Source: JAOSJL01 sp963704035
Lineage (GTDB): Bacteria; Actinomycetota; Acidimicrobiia; IMCC26256; JAOSJL01
Reading direction: 5' to 3'
Length of the DNA stretch: 64,000 bases
Assembly (NCBI GenBank): GCA_963704035.1
Contig: CAVPGR010000004.1
Location: 620,001-684,000 of the forward strand
Made by a program: the position numbers and the translations under genes. Shown here in pieces: positions 1 to 9,364 of this stretch. Numbering within the stretch: the stretch's first letter is position 1; the number at the start of each line of letters is the position of its first letter. The notes beneath the pieces were generated by a model. The model made no database searches. It was not told the DNA's origin and worked only from the letters and a program-made list of their open reading frames with translations.

Positions 1-51
1 TGCGGATGTGTCGGTCCCGGTCTTTCGGACTAGCCACACGGTTACACTTTG

Positions 52-65
52 CTACCAGTTGGTAG
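52..65. promoter_or_regulatory. TetR-type palindromic operator
   Basis: CTACCA-GT-TGGTAG is a perfect 6+6 bp inverted repeat with a 2-bp centre. It lies just upstream of the TetR gene that begins at 81 or 133, and next to a possible -10 box (TACACT, 43-48). A compact palindrome of this shape at the promoter of a TetR gene is the usual autoregulatory operator, so the regulator probably represses itself. I did not see another copy in the window. Confidence 0.6.
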
Positions 66-80
66 TATGACGGATAACCA

Positions 81-821
81 GTGTCCCCCGGGCAACGGGG
101 AAAGCGAAAACGGCGAAAACGAAGGAGCGCAGATGGTGGAGCGAGCAGACGCGCGGGGGAGGCGCGAGGTGGTCGCGCAGCGATTCTCGAGGCTGCCACC
201 GAGCTCTTCGCCCGCCGTGGCTTCGGAGGGGTCGCAGTCCAGGAGATCGCTGATCAGGCCGGGGTCCACAAGACGACGGTGCTCTACCAGTTCGGTACGA
301 AAGAGGCGCTACACGAGGCCGTCCTCGACCATGCGCTCGAGCCCGTGATCACGATGATGAACGATTTCCTCGCCGGCGAGTTCAACCGTGAGCGGCTCAG
401 CTGGTACCTCGACCAACTCCAACGCCACGTGGCTGACGACCCATCTGTTGCCCGTCTGATGCTGCGCGAACTGCTCGAGGGCGGCGAGTACGGGGACGCC
501 TACCTCGACCGTTTCGTCGGTCCCGTCTACGAACCCGCGGAACGCCGCCTCCAAGAGGCCCGAACCGCCTCCGGCGGCCGCGTCGCCGAGGTCGATCCGG
601 CCCTGTTCGTGCACGACCTCCACGTGCAGATCATGTCGTACTTCTGCCACGGCGCACTGCTCGAACGGCTCATGAGCACCGATCCGTACTCGGTGGACGC
701 CTTGATCGCCCGGCGCAACCACCTCGTCGACCAGATCCTCGCTCTCCAGCGACCTCACCCCACCGACGACTCACCCCGCGACGCGACTCAGGTCTCCACC
801 GCAAAGAGCGCGTCGGGCTGA
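81..821 (+). CDS. TetR/AcrR family transcriptional regulator
   Basis: A ligand-responsive repressor. The helix-turn-helix domain is clear (AAILEAATELFARRGF, then QEIADQAGVHKTTVLYQF, about residues 33-75), followed by an all-helical effector domain. The in-frame start is GTG at 81, which gives an unusual Arg/Lys-rich leader of about 30 residues. However, an ideal ribosome site (AAGGAG, 122-127) precedes ATG at 133 in the neighbouring frame. That frame reads MVERADARG and would join the TetR frame if one base were missing from the G5 run at 155-159. The true start may therefore be 133 with a sequence error. The gene is convergent with the FAD oxidoreductase ending at 870, and a palindromic operator lies at 52-65. 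Its target genes are unknown and may lie outside the window. Confidence 0.85.
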   Translation: MSPGQRGKRKRRKRRSADGGASRRAGEARGGRAAILEAATELFARRGFGGVAVQEIADQAGVHKTTVLYQFGTKEALHEAVLDHALEPVITMMNDFLAGEFNRERLSWYLDQLQRHVADDPSVARLMLRELLEGGEYGDAYLDRFVGPVYEPAERRLQEARTASGGRVAEVDPALFVHDLHVQIMSYFCHGALLERLMSTDPYSVDALIARRNHLVDQILALQRPHPTDDSPRDATQVSTAKSASG

Positions 822-869
822 CCGCAGCCCCTGACCCGTCTCCTCGCTGCTACTCGGACCTACTCCGAC

Positions 870-2444
870 CTACTCGGAACCGGGTGGAGCCGTTCCGGGT
901 ACCGCATCCAGTCCGAGGTGCTCGCCGACGACCTTGGCGCCGAGATACCCCGGACCGCCGATGATCATGCCGCCCGCGTAGTTGGAAGCGCCGCAGGTGA
1001 ACAGGCCGGGGATCGGTGTCGTCACCTGTGAGCACAGGTCGTTCGGGCGGTTGAAGCCCATCTGAAGGTTCGTGTACGAGCCGTGCTTGATCGAGCCGCG
1101 CTTCATCGTGTGCAGCTTCGCTTCGATGTGCGTTGGTGGGTACTCACGGCGCAACACGATACGACCGAGGTCGGCGTGTTCCTCGATGAGGCCGAGACAC
1201 TCGTCGCCGAAGCTGCCGGTTCCGGTCTCCCAGTCGTCGTCATAACGGACGACCTGCTCGGCGCGCACCACCTCGTGGCCGGCCGGCGCCATCGACCGGT
1301 CGTGGTGACTCGGGACGGTGACGTGCACCCACTCGCCCCCACCCGCCGTGCCGGCATCGACCCGTGCGAGGTGCTCGTGCAGCTCGTCCTCGGTCTCGAG
1401 CCCGAGAAAGGCGATCATGGCCTCGTTCACGCGGGGCTCCGGATGCCGGAACGTGACGTCGCCGTCGATACCGAGGTGCAGCCCGAAGAGCGTGCGCTCC
1501 TCCCACTCCCAACCTTCGACGGCGAACTTCAGGTCGTCCGAGAGGTTCTGGGTCCCGACGAGGTTGAGGAAGGTCTGTTCGGGGTTGAGCGTGGATGCCA
1601 CCGCCCGTGCCTCGAACTGGTGGCCGTCGGCCACCTCGACGCGAACTCCGGAGTCGCCGTCGGTGTGGATGGCGGTGACCTCCGATGTGTCGAGGACCTC
1701 ACCGCCGTTGTTGACGAACACCCGGTAGAGAGACGACGACAAGCGGTGCGAACCACCCTTGACGAGAGCAGAGTTCACCATCCGACAGAGGTAGACCGGG
1801 TAGAGGTAGCCGAGCGGGTCTTCGAGGTGGAAGCCCCACATCGCCGAGAACGACAGCAGCGCCATTCGTACACGGGGATCGGTGAATCCGTATTCGTCGA
1901 GAACCTCGATCGGGCTCAGGTCGGAGATCTCGTTGAGTCGCTCGCCGACCGCGTTCTGGCCGATCTCGACCACCTGGTCCACGACCGGCATGGGCAGCTT
2001 GTAGGTGAGCGGGATGATGTACTCGTCGAGCATCGGTGCGAACTCCGCCCACATGCGCCGGAAGCAATCGGCGTCGTGCTCACTGACCGCGCCGATCGAC
2101 GCGACGGTCTCGTCGTGGTCCTTGGTGAAGACGAGCGACTTGCCGTCCTTGAACGGGAACGCGCACGCGACGTGCGGAGAGACGTAACGCAGCCCGTAGT
2201 CGGCCAGGGCGAGGTCGCGGTAGGCCGGCATCACGTCGCTCATCATGTGGTAGATGGCGTGCAGGTTGAACCGGAACCCGTGGTACTCGTCGGTGTTGAG
2301 CCCACCGCCGGTCTCGTGCCGACGTTCGATCAGCAGCACCCGGGCGCCGGCTTTCGCCAGGTAGGCACCACAGATCAGGCCGTTCGGACCACCGCCGATC
2401 ACGACGGCGTCATAGGTGTCGGTCTTGGTCACGGTTGCGGTCAT
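870..2444 (-). CDS. FAD-dependent oxidoreductase, phytoene-dehydrogenase-like (A1)
   Basis: A COG1233/PYROXD2-type flavoprotein of 524 aa. The Rossmann motif GGGPNG is at residues 17-22, followed by an acidic strand end (LIERRHETGGGLNTDE) and a C-terminal FAD motif (GGMIIGGPGYLGAKVV). It shares the motif RGSIKHGSY..LQMGFNRPN with A4 (5796) and A7 (16192), so it belongs to the same subfamily (Y type). The ATG at 2444 is chosen because CCGGAGGGG lies about 10 bases upstream and because it forms an ATGA overlap with the repaired A2 frame. It is the last gene of the left arm. The family oxidises or desaturates C-C bonds in hydrophobic substrates, and the substrate here is unknown. Confidence 0.88.
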   Translation of the reverse strand: MTATVTKTDTYDAVVIGGGPNGLICGAYLAKAGARVLLIERRHETGGGLNTDEYHGFRFNLHAIYHMMSDVMPAYRDLALADYGLRYVSPHVACAFPFKDGKSLVFTKDHDETVASIGAVSEHDADCFRRMWAEFAPMLDEYIIPLTYKLPMPVVDQVVEIGQNAVGERLNEISDLSPIEVLDEYGFTDPRVRMALLSFSAMWGFHLEDPLGYLYPVYLCRMVNSALVKGGSHRLSSSLYRVFVNNGGEVLDTSEVTAIHTDGDSGVRVEVADGHQFEARAVASTLNPEQTFLNLVGTQNLSDDLKFAVEGWEWEERTLFGLHLGIDGDVTFRHPEPRVNEAMIAFLGLETEDELHEHLARVDAGTAGGGEWVHVTVPSHHDRSMAPAGHEVVRAEQVVRYDDDWETGTGSFGDECLGLIEEHADLGRIVLRREYPPTHIEAKLHTMKRGSIKHGSYTNLQMGFNRPNDLCSQVTTPIPGLFTCGASNYAGGMIIGGPGYLGAKVVGEHLGLDAVPGTAPPGSE

Positions 2445-4196
2445 TGGCCGGCCCCTCCGGTGGACTCGTCGAGTTGCCACTTGGCGTTGACGCCGAGGTT
2501 CATCGGAACGTCATTCATGTGGTCCATGAACCAGTCCCACGGTCGGGCCTGCCACCACGGCTGGTCGAGACACCCCGTGTCTTCGGCGACCTCGCGAGCG
2601 GCCAGGTAGCCGGTCGCGAGCCAGCGTCGCGCCCATGGGGTGGATCGAGTTGGACAGGTAGAGCCCCGGCAGGAAGGTGCGCGATGCGCCGCTCGTGATG
2701 ACTCCCGGCACCGGCCGGTTCATGTAGAACTGGTCGGGCGTGACGCTGCCTCCCAGGATGCTCCCCGTCATCGACGAGGGGTTGTTGCGCACCTGATCGA
2801 GCGGGGTCATGACGTGCCGCTCGATGATGAGGTCCTTGAAGCCGGGCGCGTAGTCCTCGATCCGGTCCGTGGCCGCGTCGGCGAAGGGCCCCCCGAGCTC
2901 GGGCCAGGCGTCGAGGCCACCTGTGATCGTTTGGCCTCGCCAACGGCGTGGCGCCGGCGGTACGTCGACCCAGATGAACGCCGTGTGGCAGCCGTCGGGC
3001 GCCTGCGTCGGGTCGGCGCGCGTGGGCACGAACCAGTTGCCCATGATGTCGTCGTCGATCACACCGGAAACGAGATTCACGTTGTGGCGGCGCATGTCGT
3101 CGATGGTGTCGCCGCCGAGGTAACCCATCATGCAGCGCTGGATCCCGGGATCCCAGTCCGCGGCTGCGAACTCGATGTCGTCGCGCAAGCTGTAGTAGAC
3201 GCCGAAGAGCACCTGCTCGTCGTAGTGGAAGCTCTTGACCCGGTTCGCGATCTCGGGGCCGATGACGTCCTCGCCGAGCATACCGAGGAAGGTCGGCACG
3301 GCAGACACGTTCGAGACGATGGTCTTGGCCCGGATCTCCTCACCCGGCAACAGCGCGTCGTCGCGGAGCTTGATCCCGACCGCCCGACCGTCCTCGACGA
3401 TGATCTCGTCCACCGGACACGTCGTCCAGATCTCGCCGCCGGCATTGACCGTGGCCTTCACGAGCGAGTGCGTGAGCGAGTGGGAACCACCCCGCGCGTT
3501 GTGCACCGCCATCGGTCCGCCGATACCGGCCATGAACACTGCGGCAAGGACACCGATCTTGCGGTGAATGGGCGGCAGGCCGCTGATCCATCCGATCGAC
3601 GCGGTCGTGGTCTTCACCTCATCGGATTCGAAGAGGAGGTCGAGGACCTCGAAGCCGGTCATGTTCATGAGCTCGGCGCCACTGAAGGGTTGATCCTGAG
3701 CGGCCAGGAACTTGTCGAGGAGCGAGTACATCCGCTGCATCGTGTCCTCGGTCGGCGGCCCGTACCAGAACCGCCGGTTCACCTCGAGCATCTCCTCGAG
3801 GTTTGTCGCATTGAACTCGAGCGCCTTCATCTGGAGCGCCGCGTCCTTCTCCGACACCCGCGCCCAGTTCGCATAGGTCGTGTCGAAGTCCATCGCGTGG
3901 ATGAGGCTCTTGCCCGACTCGAACGGCTTGGCGTAGGTGACGTCGGTACCGCGGAGCTCGAAGCCGAGACCGGGCAGGTCGAGGTCGTCCATCGCCGGGC
4001 TGTAGGAGGTGGCGAGCCAGGTGGCGTGCAGGTTGTGGAGGAACCCCGGAGAGCCGGTCTCGACGGTGTCGCAGTGCGCGCCGCACTGGCCACGAGCCTC
4101 GAACACGCCGACGGACAACCCGGCCTTGGCGAGGTAGGCGGAGACGGTCAAACCGTTGACCCCACCACCGATGACGATGACGTCGTAGTCCTTCAT
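2441..4196 (-). CDS. FAD-dependent oxidoreductase (A2), frameshifted near its 3' end
   Basis: The GGGVNG Rossmann motif is at residues 10-15 and the subfamily signature QCGAHC at 37-42 (Z type). It is closely similar to A8 (17925). As written, the frame ends at 2511 with a scrambled Arg-rich tail. After one extra base around 2614-2628 (after GAT), the third frame gives LATGYLAAREVAEDTG, then WWQARPWDWF and VPMNLGV. These match A8's LASGYLAAVEVAEDLG, WWRARPLDWF and VPLNLGV. That frame stops at TGA 2443-2441, overlapping the A1 ATG. The conserved tail argues for a recent lesion or a sequencing error rather than decay. Repaired length is about 584 aa against 579 for A8. Confidence 0.85.
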
Positions 4197-4237
4197 GTGT
4201 CGCAGCTTCCGTTCCGTCGTGTTCGTGGACTTTTCAA

Positions 4238-4252
4238 GGCCGGGTTCCGGCC
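4238..4252. promoter_or_regulatory. Intergenic hairpin in left-arm operon
   Basis: GGCCGG-GTT-CCGGCC is a perfect 6-bp stem in the 67-bp gap between A3 and A2. On the minus (transcribed) strand it is followed by TTGAAAAG rather than a U-run. It is more likely an RNA-processing or stabilising hairpin, or a weak attenuator, than a full terminator. Confidence 0.35.
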
Positions 4253-4263
4253 GACCTCAGGAA

Positions 4264-5736
4264 TCAGACACGCGCCTCGTCGTGGTCGGCCAGGACCATC
4301 GCGGCCACATTGAACCCCGAGTCGACGGCCTGGTGGGTACCGCAGCCGTACCCGCCGGCATCGGTGCCGACGAGATACAGCCCGGGCAACGGCGTACGTG
4401 CGTCGGGCTTGGACCCACCGCACTGGCCGATCACCTGACTCAGACCGATGCACTCGCCGCCTTGGCCGGGAACGGCCGAGTCGCGGCACATGTTGGAGAC
4501 ATGCGCCGCCGTGTACGGCTCCCGCCGGATCGTGTGCTTGCGGATTTCGGGCCACATCGTATCGATCGCCTGCTCGGCCCGCGCGATCGCTTCGTCGTTC
4601 AGCTCGGACTTCGGATCGGGCGAGCCGAGGATGCCGACGAGAATGATCTGGTGCCCGTCGGGTGCGAGCGAGGCGTCGTAGCTCGTCGTGACGGCCGCGA
4701 AGACGAGCGGGACGTCGGGCCACTCGCCGCGCTGTGCGGCCTCGTAGCGCTCGGTGTCCCACCAGCTCTCGTTGGAGAAGGCGACGATCATGCCCGTGTC
4801 GAGCACGGGCTCGTCGAGGAAGTAACGGACGCCGACCATACCGAGACCCGGCTCGAGCGTCTCGACCCGCTTGACGTAGTCGTCGGAGAAGTGGTCGTCG
4901 CCGACGAGTGAGAGGACAGTGGGTTGGATGCCGGCGTTCGAGACGACCACCGGTGCGCGGAACTCGCCCGCCGACGTCGCGACGCCGACCGCGCGGCCGT
5001 CCTCGACGAGCACGCGCTCGACGCGCGTCTTCGGGAGAAAGGTTCCGCCGTGCTCTTCGATGTAGCGGGCAGCGGCCTCGGCCGGGCGCCCGTAGCCGCC
5101 GGCGTGGTAGCGGCCACCACCACCGAGGAACAGCTGACGCAGGGTCCGCACGCCCTCGGAGACGGGGATGCGGTCGACCGGTGCCACGAACACGAGGTTG
5201 AGGATCGCCGACATGTAGGCGATGACCGGGTCGGGCACGTCGAAGCTGTGCATCCAGCCGAGCATCCCCGTGTCGTCGTGGGTGTCGAGATCCTCCTCCG
5301 ACATCCCGAAGACCTCTCCGACGAGGGCCATCATCTTCTCGACACCGTCGGAATCGACACCGAAGGTCGACTCGAGGCCCTCGACGGCGAGCGGGTCCTC
5401 GGCCTGCTTCGACGGCCCGATGTAGCTGCGCCAGTCGCCTTTGTCGTCGCGGTACTTGAGCTCGATGGCGTTGTCACCCTCGGGGACGATGAGCGGCGCT
5501 TCGTCTTCGATGCCGAGCTCGGCGACGAGCTCGTGGAACCGCGAGTCGTCGGCGGGAAGGCTCAGCACCGGCCACATCTCATAGGCGTAGCCGTTGCGCT
5601 GGATCGTCTGGGCCTTGCCGCCGGCCTGGTTGGTCTTGTCGAGCAGCAACACCCGCTTGCCCGCTTTGGCACACAGCGCGCCGGTCGTCACACCGCCGTA
5701 GCCGGCACCGATCACGATGACGTCGTACTCCTCCAC
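4264..5736 (-). CDS. FAD-dependent oxidoreductase, CrtI-like (A3)
   Basis: 490 aa with GAGYGG at residues 10-15, an acidic strand end (LLLDKTNQAGGKAQT) and a C-terminal motif (GLYLVGTDAGGYGCGTHQAVDSG). Among the eight paralogues this is the one most like canonical CrtI phytoene desaturases, and it has no counterpart in the right arm. The GTG at 5736 is preferred because GGGGAGG sits 8 bases upstream. The ATG at 5760 has no ribosome site. It lies between A4 (59 bp upstream) and A2. No carotenoid genes (crtB, crtE) are nearby, so a carotenoid role is not supported. Confidence 0.85.
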   Translation of the reverse strand: MEEYDVIVIGAGYGGVTTGALCAKAGKRVLLLDKTNQAGGKAQTIQRNGYAYEMWPVLSLPADDSRFHELVAELGIEDEAPLIVPEGDNAIELKYRDDKGDWRSYIGPSKQAEDPLAVEGLESTFGVDSDGVEKMMALVGEVFGMSEEDLDTHDDTGMLGWMHSFDVPDPVIAYMSAILNLVFVAPVDRIPVSEGVRTLRQLFLGGGGRYHAGGYGRPAEAAARYIEEHGGTFLPKTRVERVLVEDGRAVGVATSAGEFRAPVVVSNAGIQPTVLSLVGDDHFSDDYVKRVETLEPGLGMVGVRYFLDEPVLDTGMIVAFSNESWWDTERYEAAQRGEWPDVPLVFAAVTTSYDASLAPDGHQIILVGILGSPDPKSELNDEAIARAEQAIDTMWPEIRKHTIRREPYTAAHVSNMCRDSAVPGQGGECIGLSQVIGQCGGSKPDARTPLPGLYLVGTDAGGYGCGTHQAVDSGFNVAAMVLADHDEARV

Positions 5737-5795
5737 GCCCGTTCCCTCCCCGTGCTCCATCGATTGTTCCGTGAATGTCCCGTGAACGGAACTCG

Positions 5796-7487
5796 TCAGT
5801 CCTTGCCCTCCGGGAAATACGTCTCCAGGTACTTGCGCAGGCGGTCGGGACGGTCGAAGGGAAACTTGACGTCGTTGTCCTCGCAGATGACCTGGGCGGC
5901 GATGTAGCCCGGGCCGCCGATGACCATGCCGCCGGGGAACATCGAGGCACCACCCAGGTAGAGCCCCTCGACCGGGGTGCGACTCGACGAGCAGTCGACG
6001 TTCGGCCGGTTGAAACCCATCTGCAGCGGGTTGTAGTCGCCGTGCTTGATCGAACCGCGGCGCATGTTCGGGATCCGCTGCTCGATCGTCTTGGGCGACT
6101 CGACGACGCAATCGATGACGCTGTCGGCGAAACCCTCGTAGTGCGCATCGAGCAGGGCCGTGACTTCGCGCACGACCTCGTCCTTGCGCTCTTCCCACGG
6201 CCAGTCGTAGGGCGCCGGCATCTGGAAGAAGCAGACGTCTTCACCCTCCTTCTGGCTGAGCGTGGGGTCGAAGGCCGTCTCGACGGTGAAGTGCCCGGCG
6301 TACTTCGGCACGTCACCCTGCTCGACCGCGTTGAGGAACGACACGACGTCGTCGGTGCCGTCGAAACCGAGAATCGTGTTGAACGGCTCGGGCTGGTCGA
6401 TCATGCCGTTGTTCGGGTTCGGCCGCCATTGCGGCTTGCCCTTGGTGACGAAGAACACGCTCAGCAGCGACCACTTGTCCCACGCCCAGTTCTCGGCCGA
6501 TTCGCGCGTGTCCGCAGGAACGGTCTCGGCGGGGAGAAGGCGCAGGAAGGTGCTCTGCGGGTCCAGGCTGGACAGGACCCCCTTGCGGGCCCGGATCTTG
6601 CGGCCGTCTTCGAGCAACACGCCCGAGGTCGACCCGTTGCTCGTCGTGATCTCGACGACCTCGGCGTTGTCGAGAATCAACCCGCCCTGGCGCAGGATCA
6701 CCCGGGCCAGGCTGCTCGCGAGCCGGTGCGAGCCACCGTGGATGAAGGCCTTCTGGGTACCCCGGTCGACCATGAGCGGGACCATGAAGCCCAGGCCGCT
6801 CTCGGCGGGCGACAGCCCCCACTGGCACGCCGAATAGAGCAGTGTCGCCTGGATCGAGTCGCGCAGCGGGTAGCTCGAGATGAGCTCGAGAGCGCTCATC
6901 TCGGAGATCTCGAGCATGTCTTCGCCGACCGGCGTGCGCTGGAGTGCCTCGGTGAGATCGACGGGAGCGTCTGGTGGCAGATACGTCGCCGGGGCGAGAA
7001 TCTCCTCGACGATGCCGCGGAAGCGCAGCGCCATGTCACCGAACGCGCTGGCCTGGTCGATCCCGAAGCGAGCCAGGGAGTCGCGGCTGTCCTCGAGGGA
7101 CCGGCAGATATAGACGTAGTCGTCGCCGAACACCCCACCGATCTGTCCGTACGGCTTGTGGTAGTGCAGTCCGTGATCGACCAGGTCGAAGTCGGCGATC
7201 GGCGGCAGGTAGTCGACCATGTAGTGATACGACGCGTGAGTGTTGGCGTAGTGGTGAGGAAAGAGGATCTCCTCGGTCGCCAGGCCCCCACCGATCTCGA
7301 AGCGACGCTCGAGGATGGTGACGTCGAAGCCCGCGGCCGTCAGGTACGCGGCTGCGATCAGCCCGTTGGGGCCCGCGCCGATCACCACGACGTCGGTCTC
7401 GGTCTCCTCGGCGAACTCCGGCGGTAGCCCCAACTCGGCCACGGTCGCCTCACTCGGACGGTGCCGCGCGAATGTGTTGTCGCTCAC
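5796..7487 (-). CDS. FAD-dependent oxidoreductase, phytoene-dehydrogenase-like (A4)
   Basis: 563 aa with an N-terminal extension of about 30 residues before GAGPNG (37-42), then ERRFEIGGGLATEEILFP, almost identical to A7 (16192). It shares with A1 and A7 the motif RRGSIKHGDYNPLQ and the C-terminal FAD segment GGMVIGGPGYIAAQV. It is the Y-type member of the left arm, second oxidoreductase after A5, as A7 follows A6 in the right arm. It is expected to be a cytoplasmic or membrane-associated flavoenzyme acting on a hydrophobic substrate. The electron acceptor is unknown. Confidence 0.88.
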   Translation of the reverse strand: MSDNTFARHRPSEATVAELGLPPEFAEETETDVVVIGAGPNGLIAAAYLTAAGFDVTILERRFEIGGGLATEEILFPHHYANTHASYHYMVDYLPPIADFDLVDHGLHYHKPYGQIGGVFGDDYVYICRSLEDSRDSLARFGIDQASAFGDMALRFRGIVEEILAPATYLPPDAPVDLTEALQRTPVGEDMLEISEMSALELISSYPLRDSIQATLLYSACQWGLSPAESGLGFMVPLMVDRGTQKAFIHGGSHRLASSLARVILRQGGLILDNAEVVEITTSNGSTSGVLLEDGRKIRARKGVLSSLDPQSTFLRLLPAETVPADTRESAENWAWDKWSLLSVFFVTKGKPQWRPNPNNGMIDQPEPFNTILGFDGTDDVVSFLNAVEQGDVPKYAGHFTVETAFDPTLSQKEGEDVCFFQMPAPYDWPWEERKDEVVREVTALLDAHYEGFADSVIDCVVESPKTIEQRIPNMRRGSIKHGDYNPLQMGFNRPNVDCSSSRTPVEGLYLGGASMFPGGMVIGGPGYIAAQVICEDNDVKFPFDRPDRLRKYLETYFPEGKD

Positions 7488-7537
7488 TGTCGTGCCTTCC
7501 TCGATCGATCGTTTCGTGCCGGGCCCGTCACCGAAGA

Positions 7538-9364
7538 TCAGCCGGGTTCATCCGACGTCGCCAGGGACGACGCCCCCGGTGACGACATCGCGGTTGACGA
7601 CATCGCGGCTCCCTCTTCGTCGGTGATGTGCCACGGCGACGGGTACCACCACTCGGGCGTCGTCTTCTCGATCTCCGCGTAGTCCTCCTTGAGGGAGTGC
7701 ATCAGGTTGTACGGGACGGCGTTGAGACAGAGGCCGCCCGGGTACGACGTCTGGTTGCAGAGGTAGAGGTTGTCGATCGGCGTCCGGTAGCGGGCGAGCT
7801 CGGGCAGCGGCTTGCGCTCCCACCACTCGTCCTCGGACTGACGCATGCCCATCCAGTTGCCGCCGACGAAGCCCATGTTGCGCTGTTCGGAGTCGTACGG
7901 CGTGTTGATCGGCGTGGCGATGTACTTGTCATCGGTCATGTTCGGCGCGTAGTGGCGCAGAACCGACTTGATGTTGTCGAGGATCTCGAACTTCGCCTTG
8001 TTGACGGCGTCGGGACCGTCCCGGTGGTCTTCGGGCACCGGAACCTGGAGGTTGACCGTGATGACATGGCCGCCCTGCGGATTCCTGACGCGCGTGTTGT
8101 CGTGTTCGCCGTGCACGATGAACCACGAGATGTAGTGATCGGGGTCCGTCGGATGCGTGCGGAACGTGTAGACGTCGCGCATCAGCTCCATGAGCGCGTC
8201 GGTCGTGCAGTGCAGGGCCATCCCGGTGGGATAGTTGATGCCCTCGAACTTCTCGGGGGCGTCGGTGTACTCGGGCAGCTCGTTCACGATCAGGTTGGTG
8301 ACGAAGAGGCTGCCGCCCTTGAGGCTCAGGTCGTCGATCCGTTGGCGGAAACTGCTCGTCGTGTGTGACGACGAGACCAGGTCGTTGAACTGCTTGATGT
8401 GCGTTCCGTTGATCACACCCATGTTCGCCCAGACGGTCTTCTCCTCGAGCGCCGCCTCGTCGGCGACACGCACACCCTTGGCGACGCCGTCGTGCACGAT
8501 GATCTCCGACACCGGGCTGTTCACGTGGATCTTCGCACCGTGCGCGAGCGCGCAGCGGGCGAGAGAGTGAGCCAGTGCGTGCATACCGCCGACCGGTGAG
8601 CAACCCGAGAAGAACTGGAGCTGCGTGCACGCGAAGCCGGGGAGTGCCATCCCCTTCCAGTACGGATGTGGGCCGTTGCCCCACGAGCCGACGAGCAGGC
8701 CGGCCCTGATCGGATCGGGCAGCGCGAGCATGTCCATCATCTCCATGAACGACCACTCGAGCATGGCGTCGTCGTACATCGGAAGGCACTCCCGCAGGAC
8801 CTTGGCGACGGGCGACTCGCTCTTGGGGATGTTCCAGCTCTCGTCGTAGGGAGGGGTCCAGTAGATGCTGCGGAAGAAGTCGCGCATCCGCGGACGGAGT
8901 GCCTCCATGAACTCCAGGTACATCTTCGCGGTGTCGCGGTCGACGCCGAGCAGTTCCACGTAGACCTCGGGGTCACGCATCGACGGCTCGTGGAACGTGT
9001 TGCCTCCGAAGAACCCTCGGTGGTCGTGGGTGATGCAGCCCCCGTAGTTCGGGATGAACGACATCCTGAACCCGTGACTCGCCAGATCGAGCTGTTCGAG
9101 CGCAGGACCCGCCGCGCCGTAGAAGTAGACGGCGTGCGGATCGATCGAATACCCGGGAATCGGCTCGGCGGTCTCCGCGCCGCCACCGAGCTCGTTGCGT
9201 GCCTCGAGCATGCAGACCGAGTATCCCCACTTCGCCAGATAGGCGGCAATGCCGAGGCCGTTGGGGCCGCCGCCGACGACCACGAAGTCGTAGGAGCTCC
9301 GCTTGTCGAGTGGCTCGCCCGTTGTCGGGTCGACTGCCGGTCGTACCGTCGTTGCCTGTGTCAT
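7538..9364 (-). CDS. FAD-dependent oxidoreductase, phytoene-dehydrogenase-like (A5)
   Basis: 608 aa with GGGPNG at residues 31-36 and an ELGGGAETAEPIPG FAD segment. The C-terminal stretch (WWERKPLPELARYR, then SYPGGLCLNAVPYNLMH) is closely shared with A6 (14417), making these the X type. The reading frame is open for about 120 codons further upstream, but the ATG at 9364 forms an ATGA overlap with the stop of the preceding gene. The C-terminal 20 residues are a low-complexity Ser/Ala tail built partly from a duplicated 15-bp unit. It is the first oxidoreductase of the left operon. Confidence 0.88.
   Translation of the reverse strand: MTQATTVRPAVDPTTGEPLDKRSSYDFVVVGGGPNGLGIAAYLAKWGYSVCMLEARNELGGGAETAEPIPGYSIDPHAVYFYGAAGPALEQLDLASHGFRMSFIPNYGGCITHDHRGFFGGNTFHEPSMRDPEVYVELLGVDRDTAKMYLEFMEALRPRMRDFFRSIYWTPPYDESWNIPKSESPVAKVLRECLPMYDDAMLEWSFMEMMDMLALPDPIRAGLLVGSWGNGPHPYWKGMALPGFACTQLQFFSGCSPVGGMHALAHSLARCALAHGAKIHVNSPVSEIIVHDGVAKGVRVADEAALEEKTVWANMGVINGTHIKQFNDLVSSSHTTSSFRQRIDDLSLKGGSLFVTNLIVNELPEYTDAPEKFEGINYPTGMALHCTTDALMELMRDVYTFRTHPTDPDHYISWFIVHGEHDNTRVRNPQGGHVITVNLQVPVPEDHRDGPDAVNKAKFEILDNIKSVLRHYAPNMTDDKYIATPINTPYDSEQRNMGFVGGNWMGMRQSEDEWWERKPLPELARYRTPIDNLYLCNQTSYPGGLCLNAVPYNLMHSLKEDYAEIEKTTPEWWYPSPWHITDEEGAAMSSTAMSSPGASSLATSDEPG

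Noticed and set aside
1083..2609. Long antisense ORFs opposite the FAD oxidoreductases (also 2640-4313, 5775-7427)
   Set aside because: Typical high-GC shadow frames: rich in Arg, Val, Asp and His, with no domain, no ribosome site and strong coding signal on the other strand.
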